Source of the DNA: Lindgomyces ingoldianus
Taxonomy: Eukaryota; Ascomycota; Dothideomycetes; Pleosporales; Lindgomycetaceae
NCBI RefSeq assembly: GCF_010093535.1
Contig: NW_022985165.1
Coordinates: 961,039 to 1,025,038, forward strand
DNA: 64,000 bases
Reading direction: 5' to 3'
The notes beneath the pieces are model-generated. The model had not been told where the DNA came from and ran no database searches. It saw only the letters and a program-made list of their open reading frames with translations. The translations under genes were made by a program, and so were the position numbers. Below, piece by piece: positions 44,598-55,851 of this stretch (its first letter is position 1; each line of letters begins with the position of its first letter).

Positions 44598-46381
44598 CTA
44601 CACTCGCCACACAGCATCCGCCATCTTCACGACCTGGCCCATCTCTTCCACATCATGAACTCGAATGATATCCGCACCCCCTTGAATAGCAGCAGTGACA
44701 GCGGCCGCAGTTCCCCAAGTTCTCTCTTTCGCTTCTTTGACGCCCGTGATCCTGCCCACAAACGCTTTCCTGCTCGTACCGACAAGCCACGGAAGGCCAT
44801 GAAGCCCAGGGTAACGGCGGAGCTCACTTAAGCGACGGAGGAGCTCTAGATTGTGTTCTTGCGTTTTCGCGAATCCAATTCCAGGGTCCAGGATGATACG
44901 CCATCGACGAATTCCGGCTGCTTCGGCTGCTTGCACACGTTCTAAGAGTTCCCGGCCGACGGTCTCGACTACACCGTCAGGATAAGAAGCATGCCTATTC
45001 ATGGTTTCGGGGGTACCGCGCATGTGCATTAGGCAAACGGTGCATCCAAGATGGGCGACAGTGGAAAGCATGTCGGTGTCCATCAAGCCTGCGCTTACGT
45101 CGTTTACCATGTTTGCGCCAGCCTGGATAGCTGCTTCAGCCACGCTAGCTCGGTAGGTATCTACGCTGATGGCAGTGTTTCTGGCTTCTGGTATGGATCG
45201 AATGAGTTTGATGGTAGGACAGACGCGAGATAATTCCTCTGATTCTGAGACTTGGATCGCCCCTGGTCGGGTTGATTGCCCCCCGAGATCAAGAATAGTA
45301 GCCCCAGCGGCGACGTGAGACTTGATAATATTGGACAGAATGTTCTCATCGATGTTGTAGTGCTTTCCACCATCTGAGAAAGAATCTGGAGTTAGATTTA
45401 TAATAGACATAATTCTCGTATCACGGGCTGAGTGATATGCGGATATTGGTGGCAAACTTGGTGAAATAGGGGTGAGTGGCGATATTGGGGTCTCTAATGG
45501 CGGTAGCTTCGACAGATGGTATCTAAAGGTCCCCGCAGGAAGCGAGATATGCGTAGGCAGACACCTTTCGGGGATCATCCTACTCCAAAATCAACACGAT
45601 GTTCGTTGTTTCTATAAGATACATACTCGCATAGAGGCCGAAGAACAAAGCCTCTCTCCAGCATGAGTGTGTGGGGAATCTGTAGCCTCTCGTCTGAGAA
45701 TACTATTTGGTCATAGAGAAGAATATCAAGGTCGATATTTCTGGGTCCTTTGTCAATTACCTTGACACGACCCAGCTGGTTTTCGATAGACTGGAGCTTG
45801 TTGAGAAGCTCGATCGGAGGCAACGATGTCTCTACCTAATATTCTCTTTAGCATTTGAATAGGGAGATGAGGGTGGCAGAGCTCACTTCGCAGACTCCAT
45901 TGACGAATTTGTCTTGATTGAGAACGTACATTGCCTGCGTCTCCCAGAGACTGCTTGTTCTTAATATTCGTATTGATCCACTGGCCTCCATATCTTGGCA
46001 TGCTTTTTCGATCATTTTAACCCTGTCACTCAGATTGCTTCCTAAAGCAATGAAAGCACGATGCTTCATTTTTGCACCTTGATGAAGGCTTCGGGTGCAG
46101 TGCACCCCGGCATTAAGAGGTTTATCCAATTTCAAATCGGAAAACGAAGGAGATGCCGAAGCGGGACGAAAATGTTCACATGGGTTTGAGACTGTGCATG
46201 AGAATGATGATGATTTTGCGCCATTGAAATGTCTGCGGATGCTTCGGGTTCCTCCGATCGAGATTTTAGGAAGTGCACTAGAAATCTTCAAAACTAGAGC
46301 GGTCAGATTCGGCGCACATGATCGTCCAGCCATAGAATGGATGAGATCAACGAATGTAGAGGGGTGTGCAACTCGAATCAA
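44598..46381 (-). CDS. FOL1: HPPK-DHPS bifunctional folate biosynthesis enzyme
   Basis: Model: complement of 44598-45579, 45627-45835 and 45887-46381, 561 residues. The first ~103 residues are Ser/Arg/Lys-rich and look like a mitochondrial targeting leader. The 6-hydroxymethyl-dihydropterin pyrophosphokinase domain starts at RAFIALGSNLSDRVKMIE and includes VIDKGPRNIDLDILLYD. The dihydropteroate synthase domain has MSIINLTPDSFSDGGKH, DLGGQSTRPGA, VNDVSAG and LDPGIGFAKT. It makes dihydropteroate, the target step of sulfonamides. The dihydroneopterin aldolase domain present in yeast Fol1 is not encoded here. Introns of 51 and 47 bp are canonical. It is head-to-head with the nitronate monooxygenase gene. 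Confidence 0.95.
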
Positions 46382-46882
46382 CTCGGAGTCGGAGAAACGT
46401 TAGAAAGTGCCAAGATTCTCATTCCTCGGCTGTGCCCTATTTAGGTATAGCCGGAGTTCTCCGTTGCAACAGCCGATGGCCTCTTGATTGCCTGCGCCCC
46501 TGGTTTCCTAGCTGTTATTTTAATGCTTAGAAGACAGTAAAGAGAGGACCAGAAAAAGAAAAAATCATAAAGAAACAGCATCCAGGACTCCTGAAAGTTC
46601 TCCGCCCCCAAGTTCTCCAGAAAGAGCTCGGCAGCTCCCCAGACGTGCAGACGCATGATCTCATGGTTTGTGGGGGCGCGCTAACGCTATTCGATATGTG
46701 CCTCGGTCCACGGGTCGGCATCTTGTGGACTCGACAAATACTCCTCACTTTACTCTTAAGAAGCTGAACCCCATTGCTCATCTGACTCCTCACCACCTTC
46801 AGCAACTGCCCTCTAAACCCTTGCACCTTCATCACGCATATCCAACAAGCTCCCGCCGCACAACCTTCCCCCATCCTTCACA

Positions 46883-48103
46883 ATGGCATCGCCGCGTACG
46901 TCTTACACCCTGTTCACATGTTGCATGTGCTGATAGTTTGTAGAGCAAATTCGCACAAAGCTCACTGATTTACTGAAGATCCAGCACCCCGTTATGCTTG
47001 CCGGCATGAACGTTGCTGCCGGCCCGAAGCTCGCTGCCGCCGTTACAAATGCCGGAGGGTTGGGTGTTATTGGTGGTGTCGGATACACACCAGACATGCT
47101 GCGGGAGCAGATTGCAGAATTGAAGGGATACCTTAATGACAAGAGCGCGCCCTTTGGCGTTGACCTCCTGCTCCCGCAGGTTGGCGGGAACGCGCGGAAG
47201 ACAAAGTGAGCAACCTTGATCTATCTTACAGGCCGTTGTGTCTACCAGACAATTATCTCCGAGTAGCACGTGCTAACTATTTTTCTTTTTTTTTCCAACA
47301 GTTATGACTATACCAAAGGCAAGCTGGGTGAGCTCGTCGACATCATCATCGACTCCGGCGCCAAGCTCTTTGTCTCTGCTGTCGGCGTCCCCCCCAAGCC
47401 CGTCGTCGAGAAGCTGCACAAGGCCGGCATATTATACATGAACATGATTGGCCACCCCAAGCACGTCAAGAAATGCCTCGAGGTCGGAGCCGACATCATC
47501 TGTGCTCAAGGTGGTGAAGGTGGTGGACACACCGGCGACGTTCCCACAACCGTCCTCATCCCCACCGTCGTGAGCCTCGTCAAGGGTCACAAGTCGCCTT
47601 TGACCGGCGAGGAGGTCCAGGTAGTTGCTGCTGGTGGTCTATTCAACGGCCAGTCCCTTGCTGCTGCGCTCATGTTCGGTGCGTCCGCTGTTTGGATAGG
47701 AACTCGATTTGTCCTGTCCGAGGAGGCTGGTGCACCTAAGGCACACCAAGAAGCCGTCCGAACAGCTGGCTTTGATGATAACGTGCGAACTATCATTTTC
47801 ACTGGACGACCCCTACGCGTAAGAATGAACCCCTATATTCAGAACTGGGAAGAGAACAGGCAGAACGATATCAAGGATCTCACGGCCAAGGGTGTCATTC
47901 CCGTCGAGCACGATCTGGAGACGATGGGAGACGACATTGATGATGATACCATGGACAACGCACGGCCATTTTTGATGGGCAAGGCTGCCGCCGTTGTCAA
48001 TGAGAGGAAGCCCGCCAAAGTTATTGTTGATGAGATGGTGAGCGATGCTGTCAAGTGGATGCAGGTTGGAAACTCGTACATTGTTTCAAAGTCGAGGTTG
48101 TAA
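46883..48103 (+). CDS. Nitronate monooxygenase (2-nitropropane dioxygenase family)
   Basis: Exons 46883-46895, 46944-47205 and 47302-48103, 358 residues. Exon 1 encodes only the first four residues plus one base; the introns are 48 and 96 bp. The FMN-binding TIM-barrel motifs are HPVMLAGMNVAAGPKLAAAV, TNAGGLGVIGGVG, CAQGGEGGGHTGDV and AAGGLFNGQSLAAAL. It oxidises nitroalkanes/nitronates, protecting against toxic propionate-3-nitronate. It is an ordinary metabolic gene, divergent from the folate gene with 501 bp between starts. Confidence 0.94.
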
Positions 48104-48708
48104 ATTTGATGGAAGCGTGTTGTGACAATATAGTGCGGTATTTTGATTGAGTTTCTTGTCTATATTTAGTGCTCAAATCTACTCCTGCTATTTCATGCCT
48201 CGACCTCCTCGCTGAGTTCCTTGCCTTGCCCATTCAAGCACTTTTGCAAGCTGCAAGAGATTTTGAACACCCCGCCATATCCAATCCCACGACCCAGCCC
48301 CAGTGGGGGAGCCTATCGCAAGCACGCTTCCGTGACGTCCACTCTTCCCCCCCCTATTTAGCAAAATATTTGCTCTTATCAACTCAACTCACCGCCGTAC
48401 AAGCGCTCTATAGAGGTCCAATAAACTGCCTCTAGGACGGACATCCGGCCCAGCCTTCACCTCAATCCGTAGAAATAACCCGCGGCTTTTTTTTTACCTC
48501 CTTACTTCTCCTCTCTACAGAGTCAACCACCAGCAGCTCTCTCACTCACGCAGAAGGCTACCAAGCAATCAACACAACAACTATTTGCCAACTTACAATT
48601 CTCAACAACCTTGCTATATCCTACCAACCCTCTTTCCAACCCACACCACGCCATAACAGCCAGCCCCACCACCTTCTCTCCTGATTGCAGTCCGTCATTG
48701 CCATTTCT
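48104..48708. other. Intergenic / probable 5' UTR of the Cys-rich gene
   Basis: The CA- and CT-rich, AG-poor sequence from about 48500 to 48708 looks like a fungal 5' leader, with a branch/acceptor-like CTGATTGCAG ending at 48690 that could close a leader intron. Confidence 0.4.
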
Positions 48709-48894
48709 ATGGCCCACGCTCACTCTAAACTTCCAACAAACAAATACTCCCCTTATCCTGGCGCGGAACCTATTCCGGATGCGGCGTGGAGGTGTTGCGG
48801 GTGTGGAAGAGAATGGATATCGAGGGAGGTGGGATATGTTTGTAAGGGGTGTTCGCATACGTATCAAATTGAGTGCTGTGGGCTTGCTGGCTAG
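48709..48894 (+). CDS. Small Cys-rich, probably zinc-binding protein (61 aa)
   Basis: A short frame with WRCCGCGREW, then YVCKGCSHTYQIECCG: paired CxxC-type knuckles spaced like a small zinc ribbon, preceded by a Pro/Tyr-rich start. Similar tiny W-C-x2-C proteins are common in filamentous ascomycetes and have no known function. The upstream sequence looks like a leader with a possible intron acceptor at 48690. Longer overlapping frames on both strands (48523-48957, 48611-48991) have compositions dictated by this one and no motifs. Confidence 0.55.
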   Translation: MAHAHSKLPTNKYSPYPGAEPIPDAAWRCCGCGREWISREVGYVCKGCSHTYQIECCGLAG

Positions 48895-49531
48895 GAGAAA
48901 GGGGATGGGGGATTGCCAGGGTGGGTCCATTCGGGGACGGGATTGGTTGGGGCGCAATGTTCGTAGTGGCCGTCAAAGAGGGGTTACGTGAGAAGTTTGG
49001 GAGGGGTTGTGGGGAAATGTAGATTGTTTAGGGGTTAAGAGATCCTGGGAACGGTGAAGGAAGGTAGTTATGTAGGGCTGGTTATGGAAGGCTAGTCGTG
49101 GGGATTAGAGTGTTTGTGAACCGGGCATGGAGGATGAAGTCACTAGCATTGACTTGACTCACTTTCTTGAAGCATATCACATGCCTCAGCCTCAGTTTGT
49201 ATGTGTTACGTCTCCAGCCGAACTAGGAACGATTTGGAGGAGCTAAGCACCTAACAACGGACCCAGTGAAGAGCTGAGATAGTATATGCAGTGTTGGAAC
49301 TGTAGCAAGAGAGTTCTTAGTGCACTTGCACGTTGGGTACCTGGATGCTAATGATTTGAATTGGCAGTATAATGCATGGGTATACCGTGCTGAAAACCCC
49401 GCATTCTCCCACAATACAACCCCTCTAAGAACCTAACTCCTTGGCCATTTGTAGGGATTTCGCATGGATATACTATTGCCCTCCTGAACTCCGATCAAAG
49501 ACACTTCCGAAAGCTCCTCTCCACACAAAAC
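48895..49531. other. Intergenic
   Basis: This holds the 3' sides of the Cys-rich gene and of the minus-strand acetyltransferase. Nothing further was recognised. Confidence 0.5.
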
Positions 49532-50471
49532 TCACCAAACCTGATCCACCTCGCCGTTCAACTCCACCTTTCCCCCTTTCCCCAATTCCCATGGCATTTT
49601 CACCTCCTTCCCCTCGCCCTCAGCTTCCTCCTCCCAAACTCCTTGTTTCGGGCGCCACATGGCATGGAACGGGGCCGGGGTCATCTCGTGTTCGCATTTC
49701 CGCCACACATCAGTTGCATTCTTCCTTGTTGTGTCGAATGCAATCTTGAACAAACTCTGAAAGCCGAATTGCTCGTACAGTGGCCGGCCCATGGCAGAGG
49801 CTTCGAGCCAGCACTCGAGGCTGAGGGAGTCTGCACGCTTGATCCCGTGTTGCATGAGGAGAGAACCAACGCCGAGGCGGCGGTGTGTGGGGATGACGGC
49901 CATCCAGTTTAGGGCTGGGTGTGGGGGTCAGAGCTAGTTAGAGTGGAAAAATTTTCGTTGCGGAAGTAGCTTATGACGATTGAGGAAGGAGGCCGAAATC
50001 GAAGAGAAATGGAAACGCGAGACTTGCGCAAGAAAGAAAGAAATTGCATCTCTTACCAAGATGTGGTCGCGTCATCCAGCTAGCTCGCGGCTTATAGATT
50101 TGGTTCAGTATTTGCTCACAGAACTCCCGGTCTTCGGTCTCTGGCCACCATGTTGCCTGCAATTTTGGCGGTCCTGTAGGAAATGGGTTCTCCAGGAAGA
50201 GTTGCCACTGTGCGCAGCCAACTGGCTGGCCAGTCCCGATCTCTTCCACGTAGAACCAGTTGCTTGACGGGTCTTCCTGATGCAAGTCCCAGAAGCGGGC
50301 CTTGGACTCGACAATAGCTGCCTTGCGTTCGGCAGGGAAAATTCCAGTGACGGGAAAGAAGATCTGGACGAAGGGCTCGTATGGTGTGTAATTGGCAGCC
50401 CAGATGACGTCCATGATACCGTTCATTTCCTCCTTAGTGCCAGCTTGTTTGAGGATGTACTTTGCGGCCAT
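49532..50471 (-). CDS. GNAT-family N-acetyltransferase
   Basis: Model: complement of 49532-49914 and 50057-50471, 265 residues; the intron is 142 bp, long for this window. The join gives RPHLALNWMAVIP followed by the acetyl-CoA P-loop HRRLGVGSLLM (R/Q-x-x-G-x-G at 150-155) and LEASAMGRPLYEQFGF, a typical GNAT C-terminal motif. It transfers acetyl from acetyl-CoA to an unknown amine. ATG 50471 is preferred over 50510 because a TATATA-like sequence lies only a few bases upstream of the latter. Confidence 0.88.
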
Positions 50472-51052
50472 GTTTGGCTGTGGATCCTGGACGGAACCCA
50501 TGCAGCCCATATAAGATTGGAATCGTGACTTGAAAATAATCTGTAAGATAGACCCCGGACAGAACGAACAGTCAAGCGGATGGCACTTGCAAGTCGTTCA
50601 GAGTCTACGATGTGGGTTGGAATACGATGGGGGTTGGAAAGAGCAAGTTCAAGCTTCCCGGCATTACTTCCCGATCTAGCATGAAGCAAACACTGTAGCG
50701 GGCTAGCGTCTTGGCGTGAACTTGAATTCGTCACACGTTGATGACTCTGACACGTCCTTCCTTAGCCAACATCAACGTCGCACAGGTGTTACTACCACCG
50801 GTCGACCTTTGTTTGCTATATCCCTCGCATTAAGCTCGACAATTTGTCACCTTCCCGGCAAGAGTGTCATCCGATTTCAATCCCGTCAATTCATCCTTGG
50901 TCCGAGCTTTAATGCCTGCACGCAATACAACCTTAGCGAGCGAGCGTTAAGCTACTAAAATTGTATTACGTCGACTATTGGAGATGTAGAGCGACAAATT
51001 CTCAGAATGGCAGCAGCCTTCCTTGCTCCTATCACCCGTATCAATTGTCGAA
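50472..51052. other. Intergenic, divergent upstream region
   Basis: This lies between the acetyltransferase and UstYa-like genes, which diverge. No element was recognised. Confidence 0.5.
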
Positions 51053-52002
51053 ATGAAAGAGAACGAAGACCAGGAGCATCTTCTTGCGAAGGGAGATGAA
51101 GGAGTGCAATCGGTTGATTGGAATGATGGCCTCGACATAATTCCCGCCAACAAAAGGAGTTTCTACGTAACGTTGATCCTACTCATGGCTTCTCTCCTGG
51201 CGAACATTCTCTTGCTTCTTTGGCACGGCAGTCCACCAAAGTGCCCTCCCGACCTCGGGAAGAGTCCATATAGTAATAATCTTCGTTGCGGCTATTTTGG
51301 GTGCGTGCTGATCATTACTAGGCGGAAATACCTTCGACACTTTGGTCCCGTACCACTCCTTTACAAAATATTGGAATCCAAAGGTCAATGAAAGCTTTGC
51401 AGATGAAGCATGGGATGCTTTAGACACTAATCCCATAGCTGTCGCTCTTCACGATGATCACGCAAAGCAACTTGGGTTGGCTGATTCAACTCGGTTCCCG
51501 TGGGATACCGAACGCAGCGTGTACTATCTTAAAGGTCTTCATGACCTGCACTGCTTGGTATGCAGCTCATCAATCGCGGTTCCCTTCCATGTCTGACTAT
51601 GATTCTCAGAAACTGATTCGCAAAGCCATCGTCTCAACTCAACGCGGCGAGAAGCATGAACTCACCATTGAGCACATCCTTCATTGCCTGGACGGTCTCC
51701 GACAAGACATCATGTGCACAGCCGATGATACGCCAATGCCAGCTCCAAAGTCCCATAACATTGGAGACGGCCAGATTCGACGATGCCGAAACTGGGACAA
51801 GATGATTGCTTGGGCCTCTAGCCCAGACCAGAACGCGTGTCACCAATTTGACGACTATCGTGAGGCCTCAAATACTCTAGAGTTATTTGCCTTCTGTCCA
51901 GAACATTCACCTTATCGGCCCATTATGGAGGCTTACTTTGACTACCATGGGCATAAAGATGCGTACGAAGTCAATGACGGAGAGGCCTTTCGGCTTCGAT
52001 AG
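51053..52002 (+). CDS. UstYa-like protein (DUF3328)
   Basis: Exons 51053-51272, 51322-51557 and 51610-52002, 282 residues; both introns are canonical. A single membrane span, VTLILLMASLLANILLLLW, follows a short cytosolic N-terminus. Both family HxxHC motifs are present: HDLHC in GLHDLHCLK and HILHC in HILHCLDGLRQDIMC, followed by ADDTP. Members of this family oxidise or cyclise peptides in dikaritin RiPP clusters and also act in some other secondary-metabolite pathways. No tyrosinase, kexin-repeat precursor or second UstYa is adjacent. A small signal-peptide gene lies 720 bp downstream. Confidence 0.92.
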
Positions 52003-52721
52003 TTGTCGTTCTAAGCTGATTGGTGGCTGCTAATTAGTGTTATGCTATGGAGGTCGGATGTGGACTTTTGATTTGAATGAATGACACATTACCACGATAC
52101 ACCCGCATTTAAGGGCGTACTGTCTTCTCAAACGTTACATTTACTGACTGGGAGTGCGACACGACACGATCTCGGGCAACGGCGTCCCCGTTGTGATGTT
52201 AGTGGGTGCCTCCAATCTTTTGAAGCGCACAGTCTCGCGATACTTGATCTGACGTCTTCCGGGGCAGACCGCTCCTAACCAAAGATGTTCGGCAACGCCA
52301 TGGCCACCTTCTGTATCGGGTAATACTCCCCATCATTCCTAACACTCACCGCCATATTCAGCGAAGAGGCGTCCTTATAGTGGATGAAGGTTGTATATGG
52401 AGCCGTCGTTGTGCCACTCCGACGCCGGCTGGACAGCCTTCCGTCCGAGACTTATTCGGACAATGCCATATTCTGACTTTCCCAAGAGTTCATGGCCTCT
52501 CGTGATCTGAAATCCTTTTTGTCGGTATGCTGGTATTAATTCTAGATTTATGGATGGCGGATAGAGTTGTTTATATGAATCTGGCATCCAACCATATTTA
52601 CGGTCTCTGACAACACTTCCAACGTATCCTCGCCTCATCAGTCAGGTGTAAGTATTCCCGACTTCAATGACTTCTTGACCCGTTCTCACACAGACAGAAT
52701 CTCGTCTTCTCGGCTTCCATC
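52003..52721. other. Intergenic
   Basis: A minus frame at 52375-52638 (87 codons) has no recognisable motif. Nothing else is supported. Confidence 0.5.
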
Positions 52722-53150
52722 ATGCGCTCTCGGGCCCTCGTCTCGCTCCTTGCTCTTACAGCCGGTGTCATCTCGGCCCCGGTTTTTGGTGTTTCTCATC
52801 CAGAAAATGGCATGGAAGTTAGAGATGCCACCAGAATTGACAGCAGAACTGCGCCAGCCATCGAGCTTAAGCAAAGCAACCCCGTGCAAGTTGCCGGCAA
52901 TACTCATGCAGGTGGTACGATTTACAATCCCGTAAGTTTCTAAATTAGGGTTCTGTACCTTCTCCGAAAACTCTGCTTAACCATACACCAGAGAGCGGCC
53001 CCTCTTATCGAAATTGAACAAGCCGGCCCTGAAGGGGTCGCTGCGAATCTTCACTCTCCTCTAGATGGAAGGCCAGCATACCGTACTGTAAGCATTTCAT
53101 TCCTAGAGATATAGAAATGATGCAAACTAACATTGGTGGGACTCCAGTAA
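52722..53150 (+). CDS. Small secreted protein, hypothetical (102 aa)
   Basis: Exons 52722-52931, 52992-53087 and 53148-53150. The N-terminus RALVSLLALTAGVISAP is a clear signal peptide. The mature part is about 80 residues, without Cys, and contains GNTHAGGTIYNP, then RAAPLIEIEQAGPEG. Intron 1 ends CACCAG. Intron 2 has GTAAGC, an ACTAAC branch and CCAG, and the exon after it starts with the TAA stop itself. Without intron 2 the frame runs nine more residues to a TAG at 53112-53114. No family was recognised, and there are no internal repeats or Lys-Arg sites of a classical RiPP precursor. Confidence 0.5.
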
Positions 53151-54077
53151 TGGGTTCAAAGGGCTTGGAGCATGTGGGAGATGCTGGTGGCTTCCATGTG
53201 GCTGATGACCACCTACAGTGGCTCGGTCATGGCAGAATTGCCACTTCTTGTCTACACTTAGCGAAACTCTCCTTGCTAATACACTCGTTTCACTCACTGC
53301 TTAATAGTCCACTCTGTAAATGCCAAGCAATTCTTGACGTGGTACATGACCTCAGATATCCCGAAAGCTGTCAGATGACTAGTGATGCATTCACTAATGC
53401 GGAGACCCGACAAGTGGACAAATGACAGGACTCTCCACATGTATCGGTATGTGTTTCACAACTGTTGTGTCTTTCGTATTCAAATGTTCCGCTACACATC
53501 CCTAGTCTCCATGCTGTGCCACGGCGCGTAAGCCACCGTACTACGACTTTGCAGCGACCCTCAGCAACTAACCTGTTTGGCCTCGGATTCTTGCTCGGAT
53601 GCGTCTCGGAAGCGGGGGAGGTCGTCTGAGCTGAATTGTTTCTCATGATCGCTCCCCTCCTTTCCATCCCTGGCGACAGCTCCGTTGTTACTTTCTTACT
53701 GCTTGTCGCTAAGTTCAACGACTTGTCGCCAAGGTTAACGACTTGGTTCGCCGTATCGCACAAAATATGATGATTGGAATTCCAGCGGCTATCTTTGACC
53801 TTTGGATGTCCTTACGTGGCTGAAAATAACCGTGTGTAACAATCCCACAAAGCAGAGTACCCTTCAACGCTGTCCAGGTGCAAACCGGGGATAACATCAG
53901 ATACAACCAAGGCGTATCTGCTATCCAAAGCTCAGGGCACTACATTTCTCAAGCCATGCGCCGCCATGGGCTCCATCTAGACGCTTCCCCCACTCTGGCT
54001 TTGGCATTGCGGCTTCCCTCACCTTTAGCGCGCAGCCTCTCAGACGTCGACCTGAATCATTTCTGTTTGGACATGCA
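53151..54077. other. Intergenic
   Basis: Short frames only. The direct sequence GACTTGTCGCCAAGGTTAACG near 53725 is partly repeated just before it (GCTTGTCGCTAAGTTCAACG). No gene is supported. Confidence 0.45.
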
Positions 54078-55604
54078 ATGAGTGTGGAATTGGCTCCCGT
54101 AGCACGACATCCAGGCTCCGCTGATGACCTTGGTCCTTTCCTCAATGTTATTACCTGGGTCCTCTTGATTACGTCGGCGCTGGCGGTCTTGACGCGGCTG
54201 GTAACAAAACGGGCGCTGAAGAGGCGGATAGACGTCGATGACGCTTTGGTAGTTGGGGCCCTGGTACGTTTTGCTTCTTCCACGCATGAAGCTGAGGTCT
54301 ACCCTGATAGCTCACATTTTCAGATTACGAGTATAGGTTCTGGCGTATCGGTAAGCTTTCAAACCGCCAATGGACTTGGGCAAGACTTTGAATCATTGGC
54401 GGAAAGCCAGATCGTGGCGTACGAAAAGGTACTCATCCGCGCTGCATGTCCCTATTCCGACCTTGCTTAGACCTAATGCTCACTCCACATTTCGAACACA
54501 GAGCGAATATGCAACCAAGCTGCTCTACATCGCAACCCTTGCATTCGCAAAGTTGTCCATCATCTCGTTGCTCATGATCCTTATAGCCTCAGAGTTACAT
54601 CGCCGGCTAGGCATTTTTCTGTCAACATTTATTGCGGTGTGGGGCATCGTGTCCGAGTTCGCAACTGCGTTCCAGTGCGGGACGCATGAACCGTGGCGTT
54701 CGTTTCTGGGCGAGCGAAATTGCTTCAACACCGTAAGCACACATCCCATTAAAATGGTGATTCAACGATGAAGACGTTGAGTGACTGACCTGTCATGGCA
54801 GCCTGCATTCTGGCGTGCAACAGGTGCCATCAACATGTTGACCGATCTCGCACTGATCATGTTCCCGGTGCATGTCATCGTCACACTTCAAATGAGCGCA
54901 GGGAAAAAACTCACCATTCTCGTCTTCTTTAGTGCGCGCTCACTGTACGTCTCGTTGCAAATGTGCCTTCACTCTAGCTTTGTTTAACGACTTGTTACAG
55001 CGATATCATAGCCACTGGCGTCCAACTCGCATACACCCACGCCTTCTCCTCCCCAAACCCTACTCTTGCGCTTTGGAAGTGGACGCTCATGACCCAAATC
55101 GTCCAATGCATCACCATCTTGACTTCTTGTGTCCCTTACCTCCGCCCGCTCCTTGAGTCCATACCATCGGGTATGTACGGAGCCGATGAACTCCGACGTC
55201 GAAGAACGTCAACATCTACTCGTGACAACACACACAGCAAGAGCGATGAATCATACAAACTCAGTAACACGAGCACTTGGACTGGAGGCAACAAGAGTAG
55301 AAGAAGCGACAATGAGAGCTGCAGGATTAAGAGATGTGTCCCAATACTCTCTCTAGATTCGACAGCGCAATCAAACTCAGCGTCGGGCATACCTGGTGGT
55401 CCAAGTCGACTACATGGTCAGATAGGCGTGGCGATTACAGCGCCTAGGGCACCGGACCACACGAAATGGGAGACTGAGAGTACGGGGAGTCAGGCGAAGA
55501 TCATAAAAACTACAGTTGTAAGTGCAGCGTGGGAGGAGGCAGAGACGCGGAGTAGCGAGGGGTCAGAAGATGTGATCACAAGGGAAAGCCCTTCGAGAAT
55601 ATAG
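54078..55604 (+). CDS. Rhodopsin-fold integral membrane protein (fungal PTH11-like)
   Basis: Five exons: 54078-54263, 54324-54428, 54502-54732, 54802-54944 and 55001-55604; 422 residues, all phases consistent. The joined sequence shows seven hydrophobic segments, beginning with LNVITWVLLITSALAVLTRL. The family landmarks follow in order: SEYATKLLYIATLAFAKLSI, CFNTPAFWRATGAINMLTDL, then DIIATGVQLAYT and ILTSCVPYLRPLLESI. This is the fungal rhodopsin-like domain of PTH11-type proteins, probably sensors at the plasma membrane. A Ser/Thr/Arg-rich cytosolic tail of about 140 residues follows. Confidence 0.9.
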
Positions 55605-55851
55605 CTTTTTGTTTTTGCATCGGGTGGTGTCTTATTAACGTATTCATGTAAACGTCAGGTTAGCTATATGCCAGCATGAAGTTTTTTATTTTTTAACTCA
55701 AACTTCTGCATTCCATTTTCCATGTGGAGTTAAGTAGTTTCAGCAGCAGGACGAAAAATGAAAGAAATTACAATTTTCTCGGTCGTCATCTCTCAACGAC
55801 CTGATGTAACCTTGATAGTATTCGACACTCATAATTGTCTGCATTCTTCAC
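55605..55851. other. Convergent 3' region
   Basis: A short gap between the 3' ends of two converging genes; AT-rich, with no recognisable element. Confidence 0.5.

Noticed and set aside
48523..48991. Longer frames on both strands over the small Cys-rich gene
   Set aside because: They lack motifs and mirror the composition of the Cys-rich frame, which has the only meaningful pattern.
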